A stretch of DNA of 64,000 nucleotides from Antedon mediterranea (Eukaryota; Echinodermata; Crinoidea; Comatulida; Antedonidae). This document shows, in pieces, positions 37,171 through 51,131 of this stretch. The first letter of the stretch is position 1; every line of letters starts with the position of its first letter. The stretch spans positions 13,469,312 to 13,533,311 of the forward strand of contig NC_092675.1 of assembly GCF_964355755.1 (NCBI RefSeq). The letters are read 5' to 3'. The notes under the pieces are model-generated. The model was not told the DNA's origin and made no database searches. It saw nothing but the letters and a program-made list of their open reading frames with translations. A program made the translations under genes and the position numbers.

Positions 37171-40100
37171 CATTTTGAGCATTTAGACAAAACTTTTTCA
37201 CACAAAACACCAAAGTGCTTAGAATAGCTTCAAATCGCATTTGGAGACGTTTTAGACCATTTTGTGCATTTCGATGGAACTTGGTTACACAAAAACATCA
37301 AAGTGCTTAAAATCACATTATAAATCGTTTTAGACCATTTTGAGCATTTCGACAAAACTTTTTCACACAAAATACAAAAGTGCTTAGAATAGCTTCAAAT
37401 CGCATTTGGAGACGTTTTAGACCATTTTGTGATTTTCGAAAAAACTTTTTAACATAAAAACACCAAAGTGCTTAGAATAGCTTCAAATCACATTTGGAGA
37501 CGTTTTAGACCATTTTGTGATTTTCGAAAAAACTTGTTAACATAAAAACACGAAAGTTCTTAGAATAGCTTCAAATCGCATTTAGAAACGTTTTAGACCA
37601 TTTTGTGATTTTCGAAAAAAATTGTTAACATAAAAACACCAAAGTGCTTAGAATCACATTATAAACCGTTTTAGACCATTTTGAGCATTTCGATAACAAT
37701 TTTCACACAAAAACATCAAAGAGCACAAAATAGCTTAATATCGTATTTAAAAATGTTTTAGACCATTTTGAGCATTTAGATAAAACTTTTTCACACAAAA
37801 CACCAAAGTGCTTAGAATAGCTTCAAATCGCATTTGGAGACGTTTTAGACCAATTTGTGATTTTTGAAAAAACTTGTTAACATAAAAACACCAAAGTGCT
37901 TAGAATAGCTTCAAATCACATTTGGAGACGTTTTAGACCATTTTGTGATTTTGAACAAACTTGTTAACATAAAAACACCAAAGTGCTTAGAATAGCTTCA
38001 AATCGCATTTGGAGACGTTTTAGACCATTTTGTGATTTTCGAAAAAACTTGTTAACATAAAAACACCAAAGTGCTTAGAATAGCTTCAAATCGTATTTGG
38101 AGACGTTTTAGACCATTTTGAGATTTTCGAAAAAACTTGGTTACACAAAAACATCAAAGTGCTTAAAATCACATTATAAACCGTTTTAGACCATTTTGAG
38201 CATTTCGATAACACTTTTCACACAAAAACATCAAAGAGCACAAAATAGCTTAATATCGTATTTAAAAACGTTTTAGACCATTTTGAGCATTTCGACAAAA
38301 CTTTTTCACACAAAACACCAAAGTGCTTAGAATAGCTTCAAATCGCATTTGGAGACGTTTTAGACCAATTTATGCATTTCGATGAAACTTGATTAAACAA
38401 AAACATCAAAGTGCTTAAAATCACATTATAAACCGTTTTAGACCATTTTGAGCATTTCGATAACACTTTTCACACAAAAACATCAAAGAGCACAAAATAG
38501 CTTAATATCGTATTTAAAAACGTTTTAGACCATTTTGAGCATTTAGAAAAAACTTTTTCACACAAAACACCAAAGTGCTTAGAATAGCTTCAAATCGCAT
38601 TTGAAGACGTTTTAGACCATTTTGTGATTTTTGAAAAAACTTGTTAACATAAAAACACCAAAGTGCTTAGAATAGCTTCAAATCACATTTGGAGATGTTT
38701 TAGACCATTTTGTGATTTTTGAAAAAACTTGTTAACATAAAAACACGAAAGTGCTTAGAATAGCTTCAAATCACATTTGGAGACGTTTTAGACCATTTTG
38801 TGATTTTTGAAAAAACTTGTTAACATAAAAACACGAAAGTGCATAGAATAGCTTCAAATCGCATTTGGAAACGTTTTAGACCATTTTGTGATTTTCGAAA
38901 AAGATTGTTAACATAAAAACACCAATGTGCTTAGAATCACATTATAAACCGTTTTAGACCATTTTGAGCATTTCGATAACAATTTTCACACAAAAACATC
39001 AAAGAGCACAAAATAGCTTAATATCGTATTTATAAATGTTTTAGACCATTTTGAGCATTTCGACAAAACTTTTTCACACAAAACACCAAAGTGCTTAGAA
39101 TAGCTTCAAATCGCATTTGGAGACGTTTTTTATACCATTTTGTGATTTCGATGAAACTTGATTACACAAAAACATCAAAGTGCTTAAAATCACATTATAA
39201 ACCGTTTTAGACCATTTTGAGCATTTCGATAACACTTTTCACACAAAAACATCAAAGAGCACAAAATAGCTTAATATCGTATTTAAAAACGTTTTAGACC
39301 ATTTTGAGCATTTAGACAAAACTTTTTCACACAAAACACCAAAGTGCTTAGAATAGCTTCAAATCGCATTTGGAGACGTTTTAGAACATTTTGTGTTTTT
39401 CGAAAAAAACTGTTAACATAAAAACACCAAAGTGCTTAGAATAGCTTCAAATCGCATTTGGAGAAACTTGATTACACAAAAACATCAAAGTGCTTAAAAT
39501 CACATTATAAACCGTTTTAGACCATTTTGAGCATTTCGATAACACTTTTCACACAAAAAAATCAAAGAGCACAAAATAGCTTAATATCGTATTTAAAAAC
39601 GTTTTAGACCATTTTGAGCATTTAGACAAAACTTTTTCACACAAAACACCAAAGTGCTTAGAATAGCTTCAAATCGCATTTGGAGACGTTTTAGACCATT
39701 TTGTGCATTTCGATGAAACTTGGTTACACAAAAACATCAAAGTGCTTAAAATCACATTATAAATCGTTTTAGACCATTTTGAGCATTTCGACAAAACTTT
39801 TTCACACAAAATACCAAAGTGCTTAGAATAGCTTCAAATCGCATTTCGAGACGTTTTAGACCATTTTGTGATTTTCGAAAAAACTTTTTAACATAAAAAC
39901 ACCAAAGTGCTTAGAATAGCTTCAAATCACATTTGGAGACATTTTAGACCATTTTGTGATTTTCGAAAAAACTTGTTAACATAAAAACACGAAAGTGCTT
40001 AGAATAGCTTCAAATCGCATTTGGAAACGTTTTAGACCATTTTGTGATTTTCGAAAAAAATTGTTAACATAAAAACACCAAAGTGCTTAGAATCACATTA

Positions 40101-40235
40101 TAAACCGTTTTAGACCATTTTGAGCATTTCGATAACAATTTTCACACAAAAACATCAAAGAGCACAAAATAGCTTAATATCGTATTTAAAAATGTTTTAG
40201 ACCATTTTGAGCATTTAGATAAAACTTTTTCACAC

Positions 40236-43200
40236 AAAACACCAAAGTGCTTAGAATAGCTTCAAATCGCATTTGGAGACGTTTTAGACCATTTTGTGAT
40301 TTTCGAAAAAACTTTTTAACATAAAAACACCAAAGTGCTTAGAATAGCTTCAAATCGTATTTGGAGACGTTTTAGACCATTTTGAGATTTTCGAAAAAAC
40401 TTGGTTACACAAAAACATCAAAGTGCTTAAAATCACATTATAAACCGTTTTAGACCATTTTGAGCATTTCGATAACACTTTTCACACAAAAACATCAAAG
40501 AGCACAAAATAGCTTAATATCGTATTTAAAAACGTTTTAGACCATTTTGAGCATTTCGACAAAACTTTTTCACACAAAACACCAAAGTGCTTAGAATAGC
40601 TTCAAATCGCATTTGGAGACGTTTTAGACCAATTTGTGCATTTCGATGAAACTTGATTACACAAAAACATCAAAGTGCTTAAAATCACATTATAAACCGT
40701 TTTAGACCATTTTGAGCATTTCGATAACACTTTTCACACAAAAACATCAAAGAGCACAAAATAGCTTAATATCGTATTTAAAAATGTTTTAGACCATTTT
40801 GAGCATTTAGATAAAACTTTTTCACACAAAACACCAAAGTGCTTAGAATAGCTTCAAATCGCATTTGGAGACGTTTTAGACCATTTTGTGATTTTTGAAA
40901 AAACTTGTTAACATAAAAACACCAAAGTGCTTAGAATAGCTTCAAATCACATTTGGAGACGTTTTAGACCATTTTGTGATTTTCGAAAAAACTTGTTAAC
41001 ATAAAAACACGAAAGTGCTTAGAATAGCTTCAAATCGCATTTGGAAACGTTTTAGACCATTTTGTGATTTTCGAAAAAACTTGTTAACATAAAAACACGA
41101 AAGTGCTTAGAATAGCTTCAAATCGCATTTGGAGACGTTTTAGACCATTTTGTGATTTTCGAAAAAACTTGTTAACATAAAAACACGAAAGTGCTTAGAA
41201 TAGCTTCAAATCACATTTGGAGACGTTTTAGACCATTTTGTGATTTTTGAAAAAACTTGTTAACATAAAAACACGAAAGTGCTTAGAATAGCTTCAAATC
41301 GCATTTGGAAACGTTTTAGACCAATTTGTGCATTTCGATGAAACTTGATTACACAAAAACATCAAAGTGCTTAAAATCACATTATAAACCGTTTTAGACC
41401 ATTTTGAGCATTTCGATAACACTTTTCACACAAAAACATTAAAGAGCACAAAATAGCTTAATATCGTATTTAAAAACGTTTTAGACCATTTTGAGCATTT
41501 AGACAAAACTTTTTCACACAAAACACCAAAGTGCTTAGAATAGCTTCAAATCGCATTTGGAGACGTTTTAGACCATTTTGTGCATTTCGATGAAACTTGG
41601 TTACACAAAAACATCAAAGTGCTTAAAATCACATTATAAATCGTTTTAGACCATTTTGAGCATTTCGACAAAACTTTTTCACACAAAATACCAAAGTGCT
41701 TAGAATAGCTTCAAATCGCATTTCGAGACGTTTTAGACCATTTTGTGATTTTCGAAAAAACTTTTTAACATAAAAACACCAAAGTGCTTAGAATAGCTTC
41801 AAATCACATTTGGAGACATTTTAGACCATTTTGTGATTTTCAAAAAAACTTGTTAACATAAAAACACGAAAGTTCTTAGAATAGCTTCAAATCGCATTTG
41901 GAAACGTTTTAGACCATTTTGTGATTTTCGAAAAAAATTGTTAACATAAAAACACCAAAGTGCTTAGAATCACATTATAAACCGTTTTAGACCATTTTGA
42001 GCATTTCGATAACAATTTTCACACAAAAACATCAAAGAGCACAAAATAGCTTAATATCGTATTTAAAAATGTTTTAGACCATTTTGAGCATTTAGATAAA
42101 ACTTTTTCACACAAAACACCAAAGTGCTTAGAATAGCTTCAAATCGCATTTCGAGACGTTTTAGACCATTTTGTGATTTTTGAAAAAACTTGTTAACATA
42201 AAAACACCAAAGTGCTTAGAATAGCTTCAAATCACATTTTGATACGTTTTAGCCCATTTTGTGATTTTCGAAAAAACATGTTAACATAAAAACACGAAAG
42301 TGCTTAGAATAGCTTCAAATCACATTTGGAGACGTTTTAGACCATTTTGTGATTTTTGAAAAAACTTGTTAACATAAAAACACGAAAGTGCTTAGAATAG
42401 CTTCAAATCGCATTTGGAAACGTTTTAGACCATTTTGTGATTTTCGAAAAAGATTGTTAACATAAAAACACCAAAGTGCTTAGAATCACATTATAAACCG
42501 TTTTAGACCATTTTGAGCATTTCGATAACAATTTTCACACAAAAACATCAAAGAGCACAAAATAGCTTAATATCGTATTTAAAAATGTTTTAGACCATTT
42601 TGAGCATTTAGATAAAACTTTTTCACACAAAACACCAAAGTGCTTAGAATAGCTTCAAATCGCATTTGGAGACGGTTTAGACCATTTTGTGATTTTGAAA
42701 AAACTTGTTAACATAAAAACACCAAAGTGCTTAGAATAGCTTCAAATCGCATTTGGAGACGTTTTAGACCATTTTGTGATTTTCGAAAAAACTTGTTAAC
42801 ATAAAAACACCAAAGTGCTTAGAATAGCTTCAAATCGTATTTGGAGACGTTTTAGACCATTTTGAGATTTTCGAAAAAACTTGGTTACACAAAAACATCA
42901 AAGTGCTTAAAATCACATTATAAACCGTTTTAGACCATTTTGAGCATTTCGATAACACTTTTCACACAAAAACATCAAAGAGCACAAAATAGCTTAATAT
43001 CGTATTTAAAAACGTTTTAGACCATTTTGAGCATTTCGACAAAACTTTTTCACACAAAACACCAAAGTGCTTAGAATAGCTTCAAATCGCATTTGGAGAC
43101 GTTTTAGACCAATTTGTGATTTTTGAAAAAACTTGTTAACATAAAAACACCAAAGTGCTTAGAATAGCTTCAAATCACATTTGGAGACGTTTTAGACCAT

Positions 43201-46200
43201 TTTGTGATTTTCGAAAAAACTTGTTAACATAAAAACACGAAAGTGCTTAGAATAGCTTCAAATCGCATTTGGAGACGTTTTAGAACATTTTGTGTTTTTC
43301 GAAAAAAACTGTTAACATAAAAACACCAAAGTGCTTAGAATAGCTTCAAATCGCATTTGGAGACGTTTTAGACCATTTTGTGATTTTTGAAAAAACTTGT
43401 TAACATAAAAACACCAAAGTGCTTAGAATAGCTTCAAATCACATTTGGAGACGTTTTAGACCATTTTGTGATTTTCGAAAAAACTTGTTAACATAAAAAC
43501 ACGAAAGTGCTTAGAATAGCTTCAAATCGCATTTGGAAACGTTTTAGACCATTTTGTGATTTTCGAAAAAACTTGTTAACATAAAAACACCAAAGTGTTT
43601 AGAATAGCTTCAAATCGCATTTGGAGACGTTTTAGACCAATTTGTGATTTTCGAAAAAACTTATCAACATAAAAACACCAAAGTGCTTAGAATAGCTTCA
43701 AATCGCATTTGGAGACGGTTTAGACCATTTTGTGATTTTGAAAAAACTTGTTAACATAAAAACACCAAAGTGCTTAGAATAGCTTCAAATCGCATTTGGA
43801 GACGTTTTAGACCATTTTGTGATTTTCGAAAAAACTTGTTAACATAAAAACACCAAAGTGCTTAGAATAGCTTCAAATCGTATTTGGAGACGTTTTAGAC
43901 CATTTTGAGATTTTCGAAAAAACTTGGTTACACAAAAACATCAAAGTGCTTAAAATCACATTATAAACCGTTTTAGACCATTTTGAACATTTCGATAACA
44001 CTTTTCACACAAAAACATCAAAGAGCACAAAATAGCTTAATATCGTATTTAAAAACGTTTTGGACCATTTTGAGCATTTCGACAAAACTTTTTCACACAA
44101 AACACCAAAGTGCTTAGAATACCTTCAAATCGCATTTGGAGACGTTTTAGACCAATTTGTGCATTTCGATGAAACTTGATTACACAAAAACATCAACGTG
44201 CTTAAAATCACATTATAAACCGTTTTAGACCATTTTGAGCATTTCGATAACACTTTTCACACAAAAACATCAAAGAGCACAAAATAGCTTAATATCGTAT
44301 TTAAAAACGTTTTAGACCATTTTGAGCCTTTAGACAAAACTTTTTCACACAAAACACCAAAGTGCTTAGAATAGCTTCAAATCGCATTTGGAGACGTTTT
44401 AGACCATTTTGTGCATTTCGATGAAACTTGGTTACACAAAAACATCAAAGTGCTTAAAATCACATTATAAATCGTTTTAGACCATTTTGAGGATTTCGAC
44501 AAAACTTTTTCACACCAAATACCAAAGGGCTTAGAATAGCTTCAAATCGCATTTGGAGACGTTTTAGACCATTTTGTGATTTTCGAAAAAACTTTTTAAC
44601 ATAAAAACACCAAAGTGCTTAGAATAGCTTCAAATCACATTTGGAGACGTTTTAGACCATTTTGTGATTTTCGAAAAAACTTGTTAACATAAAAACACGA
44701 AAGTGCTTAGAATAGCTTCAAATCGCAATTGGAAACGTTTTAGACCATTTTGTGATTTTCGAAAAAAATTGTTAACATAAAAACACCAAAGTGCTTAGAA
44801 TCACATTATAAACCGTTTTAGACCATTTTGAGCATTTCGATAACAATTTTCACACAAAAACATCAAAGAGCACAAAATAGCTTAATATCGTATTTAAAAA
44901 TGTTTTAGACCATTTTGAGCATTTAGATAAAACTTTTTCACACAAAACACCAAAGTGCTTAGAATAGCTTCAAATCGCATTTGGAGACGTTTTAGACCAT
45001 TTTGTGATTTTTGAAAAAAACTTGTTAACATAAAAACACCAAAGTGTTTAGAATAGCTTCAAATCGCATTTGGAGACGTTTTAGACCAATTTGTGATTTT
45101 CGAAAAAACTTATCAACATAAAAACACCAAAGGGTTTAGAATAGCTTCAAATCGCATTTGGAGACGTTTTAGACCATTTTGTGATTTTGAAAAAACTTGT
45201 TAACATAAAAACACCAAAGTGCTTAGAATAGCTTCAAATCGCATTTGGAGACGTTTTAGACCATTTTGTGATTTTCGAAAAAACTTGTTAACATAAAAAC
45301 ACCAAAGTGCTTAGAATAGCTTCAAATCGTATTTGGAGACGTTTTAGACCATTTTGAGATTTTCGAAAAAACTTGGTTACACAAAAACATCAAAGTGCTT
45401 AAAATCACATTATAAACCGTTTTAGACCATTTTGAGTATTTCGATAACACTTTTCACACAAAAACATCAAAGAGCACAAAATAGCTTAATATCGTATTTA
45501 AAAACGTTTTAGACCATTTTGAGCATTTCGACAAAACTTTTTCACACAAAACACCAAAGTGCTTAGAATAGCTTCAAATCGCATTTGGAGACGTTTTAGA
45601 CCAATTTGTGCATTTCGATGAAACTTGATTACACAAAAACATCAAAGTGCTTAAAATCACATTATAAACCGTTTTAGACCATTTTGAGCATTTCGATAAC
45701 ACTTTTCACACAAAAACATCAAAGAGCACAAAATAGCTTAATATCGTATTTAAAAACGTTTTAGACCATTTTGAGCATTTAGACAAAACTTTTTCACACA
45801 AAACACCAAAGTGCTTAGAAAAGCTTCAAATCGCATTTGGAGACGTTTTAGACCATTTTGTGCATTTCGATGGAACTTGGTTACACAAAAACATCAAAGT
45901 GCTTAAAATCACATTATAAATCGTTTTAGACCATTTTGAGCATTTCGACAAAACTTTTTCACACAAAATACAAAAGTGCTTAGAATAGCTTCAAATCGCA
46001 TTTGGAGACGTTTTAGACCATTTTGTGATTTTCGAAAAAACTTTTTAACATAAAAACACCAAAGTGCTTAGAATAGCTTCAAATCACATTTGGAGACGTT
46101 TTAGACCATTTTGTGATTTTCGAAAAAACTTGTTAACATAAAAACACGAAAGTGCATAGAATAGCTTCAAATCGCATTTGGAAACGTTTTAGACCATTTT

Positions 46201-48035
46201 GTGATTTTCGAAAAAAATTGTTAACATAAAAACACCAAAGTGCTTAGAATCACATTATAAACCGTTTTAGACCATTTTGAGCATTTCGATAACAATTTTC
46301 ACACAAAAACATCAAAGAGCACAAATTAGCTTAATATCGTATTTAAAAATGTTTTAGACCATTTTGAGCATTTAGATAAAACTTTTTCACACAAAACACC
46401 AAAGTGCTTAGAATAGCTTCAAATCGCATTTGGAGACGTTTTAGACCATTTTGTGATTTTTGAAAAAACTTGTTAACATAAAAACACCAAAGTGCTTAGA
46501 ATAGCTTCAAATCACATTTGGAGACGTTTTAGACCATTTTGTGATTTTCGAAAAAACTTGTTAACATAAAAACACGAAAGTGCTTAGAATAGCTTCAAAT
46601 CGCATTTGGAAACGTTTTAGACCATTTTGTGATTTTCGAAAAAACTTGTTAACATAAAAACACGAAAGTGCTTAGAATAGCTTCAAATCGCATTTGGAGA
46701 CGTTTTAGACCATTTTGTGATTTTCGAAAAAACTTGTTAACATAAAAACACGAAAGTGCTTAGAATAGCTTCAAATCACATTTGGAGACGTTTTAGACCA
46801 TTTTGTGATTTTTGAAAAAACTTGTTAACATAAAAACACGAAAGTGCTTAGAAAAACTTCAAATCGCATTTGGAAACGTTTTAGACCAATTTGTGCATTT
46901 CGATGAAACTTGATTACACAAAAACATCAAAGTGCTTAAAATCACATTATAAACCGTTTTAGACCATTTTGAGCATTTCGATAACACTTTTCACACAAAA
47001 ACATTAAAGAGCACAAAATAGCTTAATATCGTATTTAAAAACGTTTTAGACCATTTTGAGCATTTAGACAAAACTTTTTCACACAAAACACCAAAGTGCT
47101 TAGAATAGCTTCAAATCGCATTTGGAGACGTTTTAGACCATTTTGTGCATTTCGATGAAACTTGGTTACACAAAAACATCAAAGTGCTTAAAATCACATT
47201 ATAAATCGTTTTAGACCATTTTGAGCATTTCGACAAAACTTTTTCACACAAAATACCAAAGTGCTTAGAATAGCTTCAAATCGCATTTCGAGACGTTTTA
47301 GACCATTTTGTGATTTTCGAAAAAACTTTTTAACATAAAAACACCAAAGTGCTTAGAATAGCTTCAAATCACATTTGGAGACATTTTAGACCATTTTGTG
47401 ATTTTCAAAAAAACTTGTTAACATAAAAACACGAAAGTTCTTAGAATAGCTTCAAATCGCATTTGGAAACGTTTTAGACCATTTTGTGATTTTCGAAAAA
47501 AATTGTTAACATAAAAACACCAAAGTGCTTAGAATCACATTATAAACCGTTTTAGACCATTTTGAGCATTTCGATAACAATTTTCACACAAAAACATCAA
47601 AGAGCACAAAATAGCTTAATATCGTATTTAAAAATGTTTTAGACCATTTTGAGCATTTAGATAAAACTTTTTCACACAAAACACCAAAGTGCTTAGAATA
47701 GCTTCAAATCGCATTTGGAGACGTTTTAGACCATTTTGTGATTTTTGAAAAAACTTGTTAACATAAAAACACCAAAGTGCTTAGAATAGCTTCAAATCAC
47801 ATTTTGATACGTTTTAGCCCATTTTGTGATTTTCGAAAAAACTTGTTAACATAAAAACACGAAAGTGCTTAGAATAGCTTCAAATCACATTTGGAGACGT
47901 TTTAGACCATTTTGTGATTTTTGAAAAAACTTGTTAACATAAAAACACGAAAGTGCTTAGAATAGCTTCAAATCGCATTTGGAAACGTTTTAGACCATTT
48001 TGTGATTTTCGAAAAAGATTGTTAACATAAAAACA
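40236..48035. repeat. Segmental duplication of satellite, copy 1 (offset 15966 bp)
   Basis: About 7.8 kb matches 56202-64000 almost base for base. Rare variants pair at a constant offset of 15966: aacatg near 42277 and 58243, ttggacc near 44061 and 60027. After a one-base change in an A run (near 45015 and 60980) the offset is 15965, as for acaaattagc at 46321 and 62286. I found only about five differences. The left edge lies within shared monomer sequence, so the breakpoint is uncertain by tens of bases. Confidence 0.9.
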
Positions 48036-48833
48036 CCAAAGTGCTTAGAATCACATTATAAACCGTTTTAGACCATTTTGAGCATTTCGATAACAATTTT
48101 CACACAAAAACATCAAAGAGCACAAAATAGCTTAATATCGTATTTAAAAATGTTTTAGACCATTTTGAGCATTTAGATAAAACTTTTTCACACAAAACAC
48201 CAAAGTGCTTAGAATAGCTTCAAATCGCATTTGGAGACGGTTTAGACCATTTTGTGATTTTGAAAAAACTTGTTAACATAAAAACACCAAAGTGCTTAGA
48301 ATAGCTTCAAATCGCATTTGGAGACGTTTTAGACCATTTTGTGATTTTCGAAAAAACTTGTTAACATAAAAACACCAAAGTGCTTAGAATAGCTTCAAAT
48401 CGTATTTGGAGACGTTTTAGACCATTTTGAGATTTTCGAAAAAACTTGGTTACACAAAAACATCAAAGTGCTTAAAATCACATTATAAACCGTTTTAGAC
48501 CATTTTGAGCATTTCGATAACACTTTTCACACAAAAACATCAAAGAGCACAAAATAGCTTAATATCGTATTTAAAAACGTTTTAGACCATTTTGAGCATT
48601 TCGACAAAACTTTTTCACACAAAACACCAAAGTGCTTAGAATAGCTTCAAATCGCATTTGGAGACGTTTTAGACCAATTTGTGATTTTTGAAAAAACTTG
48701 TTAACATAAAAACACCAAAGTGCTTAGAATAGCTTCAAATCACATTTGGAGACGTTTTAGACCATTTTGTGATTTTCGAAAAAACTTGTTAACATAAAAA
48801 CACGAAAGTGCTTAGAATAGCTTCAAATCGCCT
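40733..48833. repeat. Block X: 2.5-kb repeat spaced 5565 bp apart
   Basis: The stretches 40733-43268 and 46298-48833 match at a spacing of 5565 bp, separated by about 3.0 kb of different monomer order. Marks include the tggaaacgtt-to-caatttgtgc switch (41306 and 46871) and gatacgttttagccca (42241 and 47806). Upstream of the block, one copy has aacacttttc and the other aacaattttc, which sets the boundary. Because this region also lies in the 15966-bp duplication, block X occurs again from about 56699 and from about 62263. Confidence 0.83.
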
Positions 48834-51131
48834 TTGGAAACGTTTTAGACCATTTTGTGATTTTCGAAAAAACTTGTTAACATAAAAACACGAAAGTGCT
48901 TAGAATCACTTTATAAACCGTTTTAGACCATTTTGAGCATTTCGATAACAATTTTCACACAAAAACATCAAAGAGCACAAAATAGCTTAATATCGTATTT
49001 AAAAATGTTTTAGACCATTTTGAGCATTTAGATAAAACTTTTTCACACAAAACACCAAAGTGCTTAGAATAGCTTCAAATCGCATTTGGAGACGTTTTAG
49101 ACCATTTTGTGATTTTTGAAAAAACTTGTTAACATAAAAAAACCAAAGTGCTTAGAATAGCTTCAAATCACATTTGGAGATGTTTTAGACCATTTTGTGA
49201 TTTTTGAAAAAACTTGTTAACATAAAAACACGAAAGTGCTTAGAATAGCTTCAAATCGCATTTGGAAACGTTTTAGACCATTTTGTGATTTTCGAAAAAT
49301 ATTGTTAACATAAAAACACCAATGTGCTTAGAATCACATTATAAACCGTTTTAGACCATTTTGAGCATTTCGATAACAATTTTCACACAAAAACATCAAA
49401 GAGCACAAAATAGCTTAATATCGTATTTATAAATGTTTTAGACCATTTTGAGCATTTCGACAAAACTTTTTCACACAAAACACCAAAGTGCTTAGAATAG
49501 CTTCAAATCGCATTTGGAGACGTTTTTTATACCATTTTGTGATTTCGATGAAACTTGATTACACAAAAACATCAAAGTGCTTAAAATCACATTATAAACC
49601 GTTTTAGACCATTTTGAGCATTTCGATAACACTTTTCACACAAAAACATCAAAGAGCACAAAATAGCTTAATATCGTATTTAAAAACGTTTTAGACCATT
49701 TTGAGCATTTAGACAAAACTTTTTCACACAAAACACCAAAGTGCTTAGAATAGCTTCAAATCGCATTTGGAGACGTTTTAGAACATTTTGTGTTTTTCGA
49801 AAAAAACTGTTAACATAAAAACACCAAAGTGCTTAGAATAGCTTCAAATCGCATTTGGAGACGTTTTAGACCATTTTGTGATTTTTGAAAAAACTTGTTA
49901 ACATAAAAACACCAAAGTGCTTAGAATAGCTTCAAATCACATTTGGAGACGTTTTAGACCATTTTGTGATTTTCGAAAAAACTTGTTAACATAAAAACAC
50001 GAAAGTGCTTAGAATAGCTTCAAATCGCATTTGGAAACGTTTTAGACCATTTTGTGATTTTCGAAAAAGATTGTTAACATAAAAACACCAAAGTGCTTAG
50101 AATCACAATATAAACCGTTTTAGACCATTTTGAGCATTTCGATAACAATTTTCACACAAAAACATCAAAGAGCACAAAATAGCTTAATATCGTATTTAAA
50201 AATGTTTTAGACCATTTTGAGCATTTAGATAAAACTTTTTCACACAAAACACCAAAGTGCTTAGAATAGCTTCAAATCGCATTTGGAGACGTTTTAGACC
50301 ATTTTGTGATTTTCGAAAAAACTTGTTAACATAAAAACACCAAAGTGCTTAGAATAGCTTCAAATCGTATTTGGAGACGTTTTAGACCATTTTGAGATTT
50401 TCGAAAAAACTTGGTTACACAAAAACATCAAAGTGCTTAAAATCACATTATAAACCGTTTTAGACCATTTTGAGCATTTCGATAACACTTTTCACACAAA
50501 AACATCAAAGAGCACAAAATAGCTTAATATCGTATTTAAAAACGTTTTAGACCATTTTGAGCATTTCGACAAAACTTTTTCACACAAAACACCAAAGTGC
50601 TTAGAATAGCTTCAAATCGCATTTGGAGACGTTTTAGACCAATTTGTGCATTTCGATGAAACTTGATTACACAAAAACATCAAAGTGCTTAAAATCACAT
50701 TATAAACCGTTTTAGACCATTTTGAGCATTTCGATAACACTTTTCACACAAAAACATCAAAGAGCACAAAATAGCTTAATATCGTATTTAAAAACGTTTT
50801 AGACCATTTTGAGCATTTAGACAAAACTTTTTCACACAAAACACCAAAGTGCTTAGAATAGCTTCAAATCGCATTTGGAGACGTTTTAGACCATTTTGTG
50901 CATTTCGATGAAACTTGGTTACACAAAAACATCAAAGTGCTTAAAATCACATTATAAATCGTTTTAGACCATTTTGAGCATTTCGACAAAACTTTTTCAC
51001 ACAAAATACCAAAGTGCTTAAAATAGCTTCAAATCGCATTTCGAGACGTTTTAGACCATTTTGTGATTTTCGAAAAAACTTTTTAACATAAAAACACCAA
51101 AGTGCTTAGAATAGCTTCAAATCACATTTGG